From positions 1 through 64,000 of the forward strand of contig JAZDJP010000078.1 of NCBI GenBank assembly GCA_043803805.1: a stretch of 64,000 nucleotides of DNA, written 5' to 3'. This DNA is from JAZDJP01 sp043803805 (GTDB lineage: Bacteria; Planctomycetota; JAZDJP01). This document shows, one piece after another, positions 16,829-25,445 of the stretch. The first letter of the stretch is position 1; the number at the start of each line of letters is the position of its first letter. The notes under the pieces are model-generated. The model was given only the letters and a program-made list of their open reading frames with translations. It had not been told where the DNA came from and made no database searches. A program made the position numbers and the translations under genes.

Positions 16829-18058
16829 ATGAAACGCCCGAAGGACAAGATCGTCATCGAGGAAATTCCCGGCGGGGTCATGGCCGCCGCGGGATTCCGC
16901 ACCGCCAGCCTCCATTGCGGCATCAAGCGCAAGAAGCCGGACATCGCCATGCTCGTCGCGGAACGGCGCGTCCCGGTGGCCGGCATCTTCACCACCAACC
17001 GCATCGTCGCGGCGCCCGTCGTCTGGTCCCGGCGCGTCGCCCGGAGCGGCTGGGCTCGCGGGGTCATCGTCAACAGCGGCAATGCCAACGCCTGCACCGG
17101 CAAGACCGGAGAGGCGGACACCCGGGAGATGGCCGCGCTCGCCGCGAAGGTCCTGGACGCCCGGCCGGCGGACATGTTCGTCGCCTCCACGGGAGTCATC
17201 GGACGACTTCTGCCCATGACGAAAATTCGGAAGGGCATCCGGGCGCTTCCAGAGAAATTGGCCACCGGCCCCCGCGCGGCCACCGACTTCGCCCGGGGCA
17301 TCGCGACAACCGACGCCTTCCTCAAGGAATTCGCCGTCCGCGTGCGCGTCGGAAAACGTGTCTTCCATGTGGGCGGCGCCGCCAAGGGCGCCGGGATGAT
17401 CTCCCCGAAGATGGCAACGCTTCTCGCGTTCCTCACGACGGACGCCGCCGTGCCGCCGCCAATCCTGAAGCGGCTTCTCGCCCGAACCGCCGAGACCTCC
17501 TTCAATGCCATCACCGTGGACGGCCACATGAGCACGAACGACTCGCTCATCCTTCTCGCCAGCGGCGGATCCGGGGTCTCCGTCGGGAAGGACGCGCTCC
17601 TCCGGAAAGCGCTTCTGGAAGGAATCAAGCGCGTCTCCATCCACCTCGCCAAGGAGGTCGTGCGCGACGGCGAGGGGGCGACACGGCTCCTGACCGTGCG
17701 CATCACCGGGGCGCGGACGAAGGCCGCCGCCGCCGCCATCGCGCGGGCGATCGCGAACTCGCCGCTCGTCAAGACCGCGATCTACGGCGGCGACCCGAAC
17801 TGGGGACGGTTCCTCTCGGCGGTGGGATACGCCGGCGTCCCGTTCTCCCCATCGAAACTGCGTCTCATCCTCGGGAAAACCCTCATATTCGCCGGCGGCG
17901 AGCCGCGGCGGCTTTCCTCCGAAACCATCCGAAGAATCTTCGCCGAAGAGGAAATTGACCTCACCGTGGAGATGAATGACGGCCGCCACGACGTCACGGT
18001 CTGGACGTGCGACCTCACGCCGGAGTACGTGCATCTGAATTCAGCATATACGACGTAA
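16829..18058 (+). CDS. argJ: Bifunctional ornithine acetyltransferase / N-acetylglutamate synthase
   Basis: ArgJ moves the acetyl group from N-acetylornithine to glutamate, recycling it in arginine synthesis; some members also use acetyl-CoA. This protein of 409 residues matches the family length. The self-cleavage site is in KGAGMISPKMATLLAFL (cleavage before the Thr, about residue 195). VNSGNANACTG (oxyanion area, about 85), TVDGHMSTNDS and YGGDPNWGRFL are present. A GTG at 16790 in frame would add 13 residues, but the ATG at 16829 agrees with homologues and with the -10 box just upstream. Confidence 0.94.
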   Translation: MKRPKDKIVIEEIPGGVMAAAGFRTASLHCGIKRKKPDIAMLVAERRVPVAGIFTTNRIVAAPVVWSRRVARSGWARGVIVNSGNANACTGKTGEADTREMAALAAKVLDARPADMFVASTGVIGRLLPMTKIRKGIRALPEKLATGPRAATDFARGIATTDAFLKEFAVRVRVGKRVFHVGGAAKGAGMISPKMATLLAFLTTDAAVPPPILKRLLARTAETSFNAITVDGHMSTNDSLILLASGGSGVSVGKDALLRKALLEGIKRVSIHLAKEVVRDGEGATRLLTVRITGARTKAAAAAIARAIANSPLVKTAIYGGDPNWGRFLSAVGYAGVPFSPSKLRLILGKTLIFAGGEPRRLSSETIRRIFAEEEIDLTVEMNDGRHDVTVWTCDLTPEYVHLNSAYTT

Positions 18059-18067
18059 TTCACCTCC

Positions 18068-18100
18068 GTCATGACGTCATACGGTCATGAAGTCATGACG
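18068..18100. repeat. Four tandem 8-bp palindromic units (GTCATGAC type)
   Basis: Four units at 18068, 18076, 18084 and 18092: GTCATGAC, GTCATACG, GTCATGAA, GTCATGAC. The main unit is its own reverse complement. The tract starts 9 bases after the argJ stop and lies in the 62-base convergent gap before the lipoprotein stop. It may act as a two-way terminator or protein-binding array. Confidence 0.75.
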
Positions 18101-18120
18101 CGAGTCTCACATTCTTCGAA

Positions 18121-18678
18121 TTATCGAGATGGCTGGACTTGCCGGTACGGCGGCGGGGGGATTTCCGGATATCGCAGGCCGTCGGATTCACAGTAGCAGA
18201 AAATGTCGGGAAGTTCATTTCCCTTGAGATCGGTGAGGGTATCCGTCCTCCCCCCGTTTTCCATGATCGCGTTGAGACGGTTTGATGCCTTCTCAGGCAT
18301 ATTCCAAGCCCGGGGGCTGGAACAGGTTTCCACCCGTTGGAGACGAATATCTTTCGGCAGACGGTCGAGTTCCTCCAGAAACTGATCAAAATCCGTCGTC
18401 CCAAGATATCGTTTCGCGGATCGGTCGAACAGATAGAATCCGCGTTCGGTTTCCCCCCAGACAATGAGCATGCCGTAGTCCAAACGAAGCAGGGCGGGTT
18501 CGTCTCCCGCGGCATGTTTCACCCACATCATGACAACCTGCCCGGTTTTGGGATCGAGAGGCGCGTTCCGCCAAGAGGAGGGACGGAAGAACGGTGCCGT
18601 GACACAGCCGCTGACGAGCGCAGCGAACAGGATCAATCCGTACGGGAATTGGGAGGGCGTGATGACCATCAAGCGCAT
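18121..18678 (-). CDS. Predicted lipoprotein, unknown function
   Basis: A protein of about 185 residues with an N-terminal signal and lipobox (ILFAALVSGC), then a soluble domain rich in aromatic and acidic residues (MMWVKHAAGDEPALLRLDYG, FLEELDRLPKDIRL). It ends in a Pro-rich tail. No domain is recognised. The start is chosen at the ATG at 18678; an ATG 9 codons upstream (18705) lies in the repeat tract and would lengthen the charged region before the signal. Localisation at the outer or inner membrane is inferred only from the lipobox. Confidence 0.6.
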   Translation of the reverse strand: MRLMVITPSQFPYGLILFAALVSGCVTAPFFRPSSWRNAPLDPKTGQVVMMWVKHAAGDEPALLRLDYGMLIVWGETERGFYLFDRSAKRYLGTTDFDQFLEELDRLPKDIRLQRVETCSSPRAWNMPEKASNRLNAIMENGGRTDTLTDLKGNELPDIFCYCESDGLRYPEIPPPPYRQVQPSR

Positions 18679-18696
18679 CTGAATCCAGCGGAACTG

Positions 18697-18749
18697 ATTC
18701 GGCATTCGGAAATCGAAATTCGGCTATCCACTGACCACTCTTCACTACC
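18697..18749. repeat. Heptamer tracts (ATTCGGn and CACTnnn) overlapping the aspS stop
   Basis: ATTCGGC, ATTCGGA, AATCGAA, ATTCGGC follow one another at 7-base pitch (18697-18724). After 4 bases come CACTGAC, CACTCTT, CACTACC at the same pitch (18729-18749). On the minus strand the last unit contains the aspS stop codon TAG (18745-18747), so the tract begins within the gene end. Confidence 0.75.
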
Positions 18750-20514
18750 CCTGTGGCGGAACCCTGAACTCCACGTAAAGTTCCTTGAGCTGCCGCGCCG
18801 TCACCTCGGCCGGCGCGCCGGTCATGAGGCACTGCCCCTTCTGGGTCTTGGGGAAAGCGATTGTGTCGCGGATGCTGTCCCGTCCGAGAAGAAGCATCAC
18901 GAAGCGATCCATTCCGAGCGCGATGCCCCCGTGCGGCGGCGCCCCGTAGCGGAAGGCCTCCAGAAGGAAACCGAACTTGCGTTCCGCCTCCTCGTCGGAA
19001 ATGCCCAGAGTCCGGAAGATGCGCGTCTGGACCGCCGGGTCGTGGATCCGGATGCTGCCGCCCCCGAGTTCCACCCCGTTCAGAACCACGTCGTAGGCCC
19101 GGGCGTGAACGGCGAGGGGTTCGCCCTCGAGTTTTTCAATTTCCTCCCTCCGGGGAGACGTGAACGGATGATGGCGCGCGACGACCTTCTTTTCCTCCTC
19201 GCTGAACTCCATGAGGGGGAAATCCACCACCCACGTGAACGCCCAAGCCCCCGCGGGAATCTGCTTCAGGCGCGCCCCGAGCGACAGACGGAGCGCCCCC
19301 AGAACCTTCGCCGCAATGTCGGGCTTGTCCGCCACGAACAACAACAAATCCCCGTCGCTGGCCTTCATGCGCGCGATGAGTTCCTTCTGGATCGCCTCGT
19401 CGAGAAATTTGGCGATGGGGGACACGAATTTACCCCCCTCCACCCGGCACCAGGCGATGCCCTTCGCCCCGAGCGCCACGGCCTGCGGCGCGAGGTCGTC
19501 GAGTTCCTTCCGGGAAAACGCGGACGCACCCGGCGCAACGAACCCGCGGACGCACCCGCCGCCGGCGATGACGGACTTGAACACGTTGAAGGCGCTCCGC
19601 CCGGCGATGTCGCCAACGTCGGAAATCTCCATCCCGAACCGGATGTCCGGCTTGTCCGAACCGAACCGACGCACCGCGTCCTCGTAGGACAGACGCGGGA
19701 ATGGGCTCGGCACCGTCACCCCCTTCACCTCGGCGAACACCGCGGCGATGACCTCCTCGGTGATGTCCTGGACGTCGCGCTCCTCCACGAACGACATCTC
19801 GAGATCGAGCTGGGTGAATTCCGGCTGGCGATCGGCACGGAGATCCTCGTCACGGAAACACTTCACGAGTTGAAAATACCGGTCGTAACCGGCCGCCATG
19901 AGCACCTGCTTGAAAAGCTGCGGCGATTCCGGAAGCGCAAACATCGTTCCGGGGACGTTGCGGCTTGGAACGAGGAAGTTCCGCGCCCCGCCGGGGGTGC
20001 TGCGGATCAGAAACGGCGTCTCGATTTCAAGGAATCCCCGCGCCGCGAGCGTCCGGCGGATGACTTGGAACACCGTGTGGCGCGCGGCCAGGGCCTCCTG
20101 CATGGCCGGACGGCGCAGGTCCAGGTAACGGTGCTTGAGACGCAGTTCCACCGAGATGTCCGCCCCGTCGTCCACGGGGAACGGAAGCGGCGCCGCGCGG
20201 TTCAGCACCTCGAGCGAATCCACCCGCACCTCGATCGCGCCGGTGGCGATGGCCTTGTTCTCCATCCCCGCCGGGCGGCGGAGAACCCCTCCCGCCACAC
20301 GGATGACGTCCTCGTTGCGCACCGTCTCGGCGAGTTTGTGGGCGTCGGCGCTCCGGGTGGGATCGAACACCACCTGGGTGAAACCGTAACGGTCCCGAAG
20401 GTCCACGAACACCAGCCCCCCGTGGTCGCGCCGCGAGGCCACCCAGCCGCACAGGGTCGTCGTGGCGCCAGCATCCGTGTCGCGCAGTTCACCGCAGGTG
20501 TGGGTGCGTTTCAT
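18745..20514 (-). CDS. aspS: Aspartyl-tRNA synthetase, probably non-discriminating
   Basis: A class II synthetase of 589 residues with an N-terminal OB anticodon-binding domain (GWVASRRDHGGLVFVDLRDR), the bacterial-type GAD insertion in the middle, motif 2 (FRDEDLRADRQPEFTQLDLE) and motif 3 (GIALGMDRFVMLLLG). The His in RRDHGG and the Gly in RRPAG match residues associated with AspRS enzymes that also charge tRNA-Asn, which requires a GatCAB amidotransferase; this is inference from two residues. The ATG at 20514 fits the conserved MKRTHTCGELR start; the open frame upstream is not conserved. The stop codon lies inside a heptamer tract. Two tRNA genes lie directly upstream on the same strand. 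Confidence 0.95.
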   Translation of the reverse strand: MKRTHTCGELRDTDAGATTTLCGWVASRRDHGGLVFVDLRDRYGFTQVVFDPTRSADAHKLAETVRNEDVIRVAGGVLRRPAGMENKAIATGAIEVRVDSLEVLNRAAPLPFPVDDGADISVELRLKHRYLDLRRPAMQEALAARHTVFQVIRRTLAARGFLEIETPFLIRSTPGGARNFLVPSRNVPGTMFALPESPQLFKQVLMAAGYDRYFQLVKCFRDEDLRADRQPEFTQLDLEMSFVEERDVQDITEEVIAAVFAEVKGVTVPSPFPRLSYEDAVRRFGSDKPDIRFGMEISDVGDIAGRSAFNVFKSVIAGGGCVRGFVAPGASAFSRKELDDLAPQAVALGAKGIAWCRVEGGKFVSPIAKFLDEAIQKELIARMKASDGDLLLFVADKPDIAAKVLGALRLSLGARLKQIPAGAWAFTWVVDFPLMEFSEEEKKVVARHHPFTSPRREEIEKLEGEPLAVHARAYDVVLNGVELGGGSIRIHDPAVQTRIFRTLGISDEEAERKFGFLLEAFRYGAPPHGGIALGMDRFVMLLLGRDSIRDTIAFPKTQKGQCLMTGAPAEVTARQLKELYVEFRVPPQG

Positions 20515-20644
20515 ATTCCCCCATTTTCTGTTTTCGCGGGCGAGAGGCAAGTCAGGCAAGGAGCCTAGCCCGACGGCGTGTCTACCCGGTGACACGCCGA
20601 TGGCGTAGCGACGACGCATGACGCCGCCTATCGCCCGCGAAAAC

Positions 20645-20717
20645 TACCCCCACGGGGATTTGAACCCCGGTCCCCAGGCTGAGAACCTGGTGTCCTAGGC
20701 CTCTAGACGATGGGGGC
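20645..20717 (-). tRNA. tRNA-Glu (CTC)
   Basis: The minus strand folds as a cloverleaf: a 7-bp acceptor stem (GCCCCCA / TGGGGGT, the last pair a G-T wobble), a D-arm containing TCTAGAGGCCTAGGA, an anticodon stem CCAGG/CCTGG with loop TTCTCAG (anticodon CTC), and a T-arm CCGGG-GTTCAAAT-CCCCG (4-5 bp). The 3' CCA is not encoded. Confidence 0.93.
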
Positions 20718-20823
20718 CTGCAAGGCGCTACATGGTAAACGGGCATTTGCTTCTGTCAAGAGGGGCCGCCCAGGCATTCCTCAATCCCCTCGTGTGGCAT
20801 TGCGACGTTTATCGGCTGTAAAC

Positions 20824-20895
<72 letters not shown>

Positions 20896-20944
20896 AAAGC
20901 GAATTTTTATCCGAAGTCAAAGCCCCCGCTTCCCGGAGGCGCCG

Positions 20945-22243
20945 TCACATCCTGACTTTTTTCTGCTTTTTCGAGAACATCGCCTCCGCCCGGCTCTCGA
21001 GTTCCTTCCGGTAGGCCGCAATGTCCACCGGCCGGCAAGCCACGCCCGTCTCCATCGCCGCCCCGGCCACCGCGGTTGACACCCAGGGCATGAGGCGCGG
21101 ATCGAAGGGTTTCGGGATGAAGTAGTCCGGCCCCGCCGCGATTTTCGCACCGCCGTAGGCCTGGGACACCACCGCGGGCACGGGCTCCCGGGCCAGATCC
21201 GCCAAGGCCCGGCTCGCCGCCACCTTCATCTCCTCGTTGATCGTCGAGGCCCGGACGTCCAGCGCCCCCCGGAAGATGAACGGGAACCCCAAAACATTAT
21301 TCACCTGGTTCGGAAAGTCCGACCGGCCCGTCGCCACGAGGACGTCGGGACGCGAACCCTTTGCGTCGGGATAGGAAATTTCCGGATCGGGATTCGCCAA
21401 GGCGAACACCACCGGGTTCTTCGCCATGGCACGAACCATGTCCGGTGTCACAAGCCCCTTGGCGGAAAGCCCCAGGAACAGGTCCGCGCCCTTCATCGCC
21501 TCGGCCAGAGTCTTCGCCGTGGTGTCGGCCGCGAAAAAGGATTTCTGGGGATTGAGATCCTTCCGGGATTTCGACACCACCCCCTTGGTGTCCACCAGAA
21601 CGATGTTTTCGCGCCGGACACCCAGGCGGATGTAGTGATGGGAGCAGGCGATGGCCGACGCCCCCGCCCCGCTCACGACGACGCGGAGCTCATTCATTTT
21701 CTTGCCGACCGTGCCGCAAATGTTCAGAAGGGCCGCGCCGGTGATGATGGCCGTCCCGTGCTGATCGTCATGGAATACCGGGATCTTCATCCGTTTCTTG
21801 AGCTCGTCCTCGACGAAGAAGCACTCGGGGGCCTTGATGTCCTCCAGGTTGATGCCGCCGAACGTCGGTTCCAGGCTCGCGATGATGTCCACGAGCTTCG
21901 CCATGTCCTTGCAGTCGATCTCGATATCGAAGGCATCCACGTCGGCGAACCGCTTGAACAGCACCGACTTGCCTTCCATGACGGGCTTTCCGGCCAGGGC
22001 CCCGATGTTCCCCAACCCCAGCACGGCCGTGCCGTCCGAGATGACGGCGACAAGATTGCCGCGATTCGTGTAACGGTAGGCCGCCTCGGGATCCTTCTCG
22101 ATTTCGAGGCAGGGCGCCGCCACGCCGGGCGTGTACGCCAGCGACAATTCCGCCGCGGTCAGGCAGGGCTTCGTCACCGCGATGGCGATCTTGCCCTGCG
22201 GTTTGGCCTCGTGGTACGCGAGGGCGTCTTCCTTCAGTCCCAT
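20945..22243 (-). CDS. Malic enzyme (short bacterial type)
   Basis: A protein of 432 residues that oxidatively decarboxylates malate to pyruvate with NAD(P). The N-terminal malic domain has the tyrosine of LAYTPGVAAPC, AVISDGTAVLGLGNIG, the metal-site EDIKAPECF and the conserved FHDDQHGTAI. The NAD-binding domain follows (VVVSGAGASAIA), then FALANPDPEI and RSDFPNQVNNVLGFPFIFRGALD. The phosphotransacetylase-like C-terminal domain of long MaeB enzymes is missing. NAD or NADP preference cannot be told. GGAGGATACC before the ATG is a strong ribosome site; the gene is divergent from hypA. Confidence 0.93.
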   Translation of the reverse strand: MGLKEDALAYHEAKPQGKIAIAVTKPCLTAAELSLAYTPGVAAPCLEIEKDPEAAYRYTNRGNLVAVISDGTAVLGLGNIGALAGKPVMEGKSVLFKRFADVDAFDIEIDCKDMAKLVDIIASLEPTFGGINLEDIKAPECFFVEDELKKRMKIPVFHDDQHGTAIITGAALLNICGTVGKKMNELRVVVSGAGASAIACSHHYIRLGVRRENIVLVDTKGVVSKSRKDLNPQKSFFAADTTAKTLAEAMKGADLFLGLSAKGLVTPDMVRAMAKNPVVFALANPDPEISYPDAKGSRPDVLVATGRSDFPNQVNNVLGFPFIFRGALDVRASTINEEMKVAASRALADLAREPVPAVVSQAYGGAKIAAGPDYFIPKPFDPRLMPWVSTAVAGAAMETGVACRPVDIAAYRKELESRAEAMFSKKQKKVRM

Positions 22244-22278
22244 GGTATCCTCCGGTATGCAATGGATGTGGCCGGCGT

Positions 22279-22307
22279 ATTGTAGTGCCCCTCCGCGGCA
22301 CCTTCAA
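22279..22307 (-). promoter_or_regulatory. Promoter of the malic enzyme gene
   Basis: On the minus strand: TTGAAG (22307-22302), 17-base spacer, TACAAT (22284-22279). About 30 bases of leader with a Shine-Dalgarno precede the ATG at 22243. Confidence 0.6.
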
Positions 22308-22331
22308 TTTTTTTACACACGTGGCGGACAT

Positions 22332-22359
22332 TTGCTATTGTCCCGTTACGGGGTATGAT
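22332..22359 (+). promoter_or_regulatory. Promoter of hypA
   Basis: TTGCTA (22332-22337), 16-base spacer, TATGAT (22354-22359). The hypA ATG at 22388 is 28 bases downstream. Confidence 0.5.
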
Positions 22360-22387
22360 GAATTCCCGACTACAGGATGGTTGCCCC

Positions 22388-22735
22388 ATGCATGAGCTTC
22401 CGGTCGCCGAAAACATCCTGAAGGCCGTCCTGCAAAACGCCGCCGGCGCCCGCGCCATCCGGCGCATCCGGATCCGGGTGGGCGAGTATTCCGGAGTCGA
22501 ACCGGACCACTTCGAGGCCCACTTCAAGTCCGCGGCCGCCGGGACCCCCGCCCAGGAAGCCACCTTGGAATTCGAAATGGAGCAACCCGCCTACCGGTGC
22601 CGGAGGTGCAACAAGGATCTCAATCTGGAGGAAGAACCCGACGCCCGATGCCCCGACTGCGGCGCCGCCGAGATTGACATGACGGCCGGGAAGCACATCA
22701 CCCTGATATCGCTGGAAATCGAGCAGGACGCCTGA
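22388..22735 (+). CDS. hypA: Hydrogenase nickel-insertion protein HypA
   Basis: A protein of 115 residues. It begins with MHELPVAENIL, with His2 and Glu3 as the nickel site, which fixes the start at 22388 although the frame is open to 22355. The zinc domain has two CxxC motifs (YRCRRCN and ARCPDCG). HypA delivers nickel to NiFe hydrogenase large subunits with HypB, and in some bacteria to urease. No hydrogenase, hypB or urease gene is in the window, so it is an orphan here. Confidence 0.9.
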   Translation: MHELPVAENILKAVLQNAAGARAIRRIRIRVGEYSGVEPDHFEAHFKSAAAGTPAQEATLEFEMEQPAYRCRRCNKDLNLEEEPDARCPDCGAAEIDMTAGKHITLISLEIEQDA

Positions 22736-22743
22736 CAACCTCC

Positions 22744-22918
22744 CAATCCGGCATTGCCGGAACCAAACAGGACGACATCCTCAATGCCGCTCATGGTGAG
22801 CCTGTCGAACCATGAGCGCTGGCTCATCCTTCGACAAGCTCAGGATGAGCGGCTTGATCACTTCGCAAACCATATCCCCTTGCCGTTTCTCACAAGATTT
22901 CACAACCAAGAGTCTACC
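22744..22918. repeat. REP-like palindromic element, copy 2, reaching a stop codon
   Basis: It begins with GCATTGCCGGAACCAAACAG, a core shared with the 58-bp element. The main palindrome is 22786-22853 (GCCGCTCAT ... ATGAGCGGC, with GAGCCTGTCGAACCATGAGC against GCTCATCCTTCGACAAGCTC). The tail CTTGCCGTTTCTCACAAG continues to CCAAGAGTCTACCGG, where CTA is the stop (TAG) of the minus-strand lipoprotein gene. The same tail and stop arrangement recurs at 27345-27384. The element fills the convergent gap after hypA. Confidence 0.8.
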
Positions 22919-23330
22919 GGATGGCGCTGTCTTTCCGAAGATAAATTTTCGCCTTCACCGCCCCCTTCGAGGGCGCCGTGGCGGAAAGGGCGTTCGTCAC
23001 ATTGCCCGGAAACACCATCGGCTCCCACCGGCTCCGGGCGTCCGTCATCTCGAATCCGTTCGCATCATAAAAAACGAACTTGTATTCGCACCGGACCGGG
23101 GACTTCCCGGCGTTCTTGAACTGGGCCTGAACGGTGAGCAGCCCCCCGTCATCCCGGGTCACGATGCCCCCAAGATCCAGACTGCCGGCGAGGCTCGAAT
23201 CCGCAACCTCCACCAACGGTTTCTGTTTCCCGGTCTCGTAGGTGTAGACATTCGCCGGCGCGACGGTGTTGCATCCCGCGGACGCCAGCGCCAGCGCCAT
23301 CACCGCGGCCATTCCTGCGATCGCCTTCAT
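22914..23330 (-). CDS. YcfL-like (DUF1425) lipoprotein
   Basis: A protein of 138 residues with a lipoprotein signal (ALALASAGC, lipobox ASAG-Cys). The mature domain shows a beta-sandwich pattern with QFKNAGKSPVRCEYKFVFYD and WEPMVFPGNVTNALSATAP, the layout of DUF1425/YcfL proteins. In E. coli ycfL lies beside lpoB, the PBP1b activator, but its function is unclear. GGAGGATCTC is directly before the ATG at 23330; the longer open frame upstream is not used. Its stop codon lies in a repeat. The 262-residue secreted protein gene follows upstream on the same strand. Confidence 0.75.
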   Translation of the reverse strand: MKAIAGMAAVMALALASAGCNTVAPANVYTYETGKQKPLVEVADSSLAGSLDLGGIVTRDDGGLLTVQAQFKNAGKSPVRCEYKFVFYDANGFEMTDARSRWEPMVFPGNVTNALSATAPSKGAVKAKIYLRKDSAIR

Positions 23331-23394
23331 GAGATCCTCCCTGAAAAAAGTGCGGGGCGACGCGCTCGGCCGCCATCGCTCCCCGCATTCTGCC

Positions 23395-24183
23395 TTATTT
23401 CCGCAGTGCGTCAAGCACGCTTCCGAAAAGCGCGCCCGCCGCGACCCCCGCCCCCGTCTCATAGGATTGGTGTCCGATGACGCCCCCCACGGTGCCCCAA
23501 AGCAACGTGTTGGGCCCGACGGGAAGATCCACCGAGGGCCCCCACCACCCGTCATACCCGTAACGTCCGTGATGCCCGTAGGAATATCCCAACCCCGTGT
23601 GCCCGTAGTGATCCCGCCACCGCGGGAGTTCGGCGAACGCCGGCGTCGGAACAAACACAATTTCCCTCGCCGCCGGCGCTGTCTCGACCGCGGGCGCCTT
23701 CGGGGGCGGCGGCGGGACCGCCCGCAGAATCCCCTGGACAAGCACATCCTTCCCCCTCTCGACGGACACCCGGATCTCCCCGTCGCGTTCCGCGGGGAGC
23801 AGAAGAACCGAAGGCGCCGGCGTCCCCGCCTTCGCGCCGATGTCCAGCCGGTACTTCGCCGGCTCCCCCACCCAGCGGATGTCGTGGGCCCCGAACGCCA
23901 GCGGGATCTTCACCTCCCCGCCGGCGGCCGCCCTCTTCCATCCGTTCTGATTTCCGAAGTAGAGAAAAAACCAACGGCGCTCCGCGTCCACCCGCACGGA
24001 AACGTCACGGCCGAGATGGTTGACGAACGCCACGGTTTCCCCGGCTGGAGCCGGCGCAGTCTTCGCCGGGGGATTGTCCCCGGTGGGCGTTCCGGGAACG
24101 GATATTCCGTCCGGGGTTTTATCGGATGCGAAAAGGGCGCCGACCGCGAGAACCGCGGCGGCGGCGAGAAGCGCGTGCCTCAT
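23395..24183 (-). CDS. Secreted protein with glycine-zipper C-terminus, unknown function
   Basis: A protein of 262 residues with a signal peptide (MRHALLAAAAVLAVGALFA). A middle domain (about 50-150, VAFVNHLGRDVSVRVDAE and WVGEPAKYRLDIG) looks like beta strands. There is a Pro-rich spacer, an aromatic Gly/Tyr/His segment and a C-terminal hydrophobic glycine-zipper (LLWGTVGGVIGHQ, GAGVAAGALFG) that could insert in or contact the outer membrane. No known family was recognised. It neighbours the YcfL-like lipoprotein in the same direction. Confidence 0.7.
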   Translation of the reverse strand: MRHALLAAAAVLAVGALFASDKTPDGISVPGTPTGDNPPAKTAPAPAGETVAFVNHLGRDVSVRVDAERRWFFLYFGNQNGWKRAAAGGEVKIPLAFGAHDIRWVGEPAKYRLDIGAKAGTPAPSVLLLPAERDGEIRVSVERGKDVLVQGILRAVPPPPPKAPAVETAPAAREIVFVPTPAFAELPRWRDHYGHTGLGYSYGHHGRYGYDGWWGPSVDLPVGPNTLLWGTVGGVIGHQSYETGAGVAAGALFGSVLDALRK

Positions 24184-24252
24184 GACGAACCCCCCGTCAA
24201 TTCACGACAGCGAGCGTATTCAGGACGTCAATCTCTCGGGGACAACCCATTA

Positions 24253-25419
24253 TCATGTGATTTTCCGCTCCCACCCCCCGGCCCCGTAGTACGGCCCCAC
24301 GATGCCGGCGAGCTTGAGACAGGCCAGCGCCGCATAGCAGGTGACCCGGGTCGTGATAAAGTCCGTGGGTTTCGCGGTCTTCGGGCCGTAATACTCCACA
24401 GGCTCGTCCTCCCCGCGGAAGGCGCCATCGGTGAGGGCGTCCCCCTTCCGGTTGACCTGCAGGGGAAGCACATGATCCACCAGGATTTTCGCCGCCCACT
24501 CGCGGTACCGGACATCCCCGGTCGCGGCGGAAAGTTCGATCATCGTGCCGCAGAGGCTCGGCGGGCCCGACAGGGCATGAAACGGCGGGCGGATGTTCGC
24601 CACCACCCAGTCGCCGAAACGCCGGCAGGCATCGAGGTACTTCGCGTCCCCCATCACCCGATGGGCCGCCAGCATCGCGACCATGGTGCCATCGTCGTTC
24701 ATCACGACGCCGTCCCGGACGTGATGGCCGCCGGCCCCCTCCTCGGCGAGCGCCCCGTCCGATCGGACGTACCGGAATACCCCGTCCGCCAGGGGCCTCA
24801 CATGCCGGAGCCATCCGTCATTCTTCGTCGCCAGCGCCAGGTACCGGAAGAACAGAAGATGAACGGACTGGTAGAACGCCCCCGGACCGGCGTTCTTCGC
24901 CGGATCCATCAAATTCACATCCCCGCGCGGCCACCCGGACGGGGTCCATCCGTTCCGCTCGAACCACGTTGCGTAATCCACCGCCCGGCGGACGTAGTCC
25001 CCATTCCCCGTCGCGCGATACAGAAACAAATACCCCAGCGCCGCCTCCACGGAATCCCGGGGAGACGCGCAGGGGCTGTTGGGCACCTCCTCCCGGATGG
25101 CGTACTGACGGCGCGGATTATCCGGCGAATCGTACACCTGAAGCGTCTTGATGTACTCGCCGGCCAGGACGGCGCTGTCCCGATATTCCTTCCTCCCGGT
25201 GAGCTCCCACGCCGCCAGAGTCACGAAGATGCCGCGCCCCTGGGTCCATGAAAGCCCCAGAACGGGATTGCGGCTCTTTAAGTACAGATTATAAATATAG
25301 CGCCCCTCGTTCGCGTCCCAATGGGGCCTCACCGACCGGACCTGGCTGCGGACGAACCAGTCCGCGGCCCGCAGGCCCGCCACCCGGCACCGTTTGATGT
25401 CACTTGCGGAAATTGTCAT
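24253..25419 (-). CDS. Alpha/alpha-toroid protein, six-hairpin glycosidase-like
   Basis: A protein of 388 residues without signal peptide, made of repeated helical hairpins typical of the (alpha/alpha)6 barrel (AAWELTGRKEYRDSAVLAGE, then VEAALGYLFLYRATGNGDYV and MVAMLAAHRVMGDAKYLDA). Such folds occur in unsaturated glucuronyl hydrolases, heparinase-like lyases and related carbohydrate enzymes. No diagnostic catalytic set could be assigned, so the substrate is open. GGAGGGGAG is placed 4-10 bases before the ATG at 25419. The next gene upstream on this strand (25530-26981) is another toroid protein, so the pair may act on the same sugar. Confidence 0.75.
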   Translation of the reverse strand: MTISASDIKRCRVAGLRAADWFVRSQVRSVRPHWDANEGRYIYNLYLKSRNPVLGLSWTQGRGIFVTLAAWELTGRKEYRDSAVLAGEYIKTLQVYDSPDNPRRQYAIREEVPNSPCASPRDSVEAALGYLFLYRATGNGDYVRRAVDYATWFERNGWTPSGWPRGDVNLMDPAKNAGPGAFYQSVHLLFFRYLALATKNDGWLRHVRPLADGVFRYVRSDGALAEEGAGGHHVRDGVVMNDDGTMVAMLAAHRVMGDAKYLDACRRFGDWVVANIRPPFHALSGPPSLCGTMIELSAATGDVRYREWAAKILVDHVLPLQVNRKGDALTDGAFRGEDEPVEYYGPKTAKPTDFITTRVTCYAALACLKLAGIVGPYYGAGGWERKIT

Positions 25420-25445
25420 GACTCCCCTCCTTCAATGATATGACG

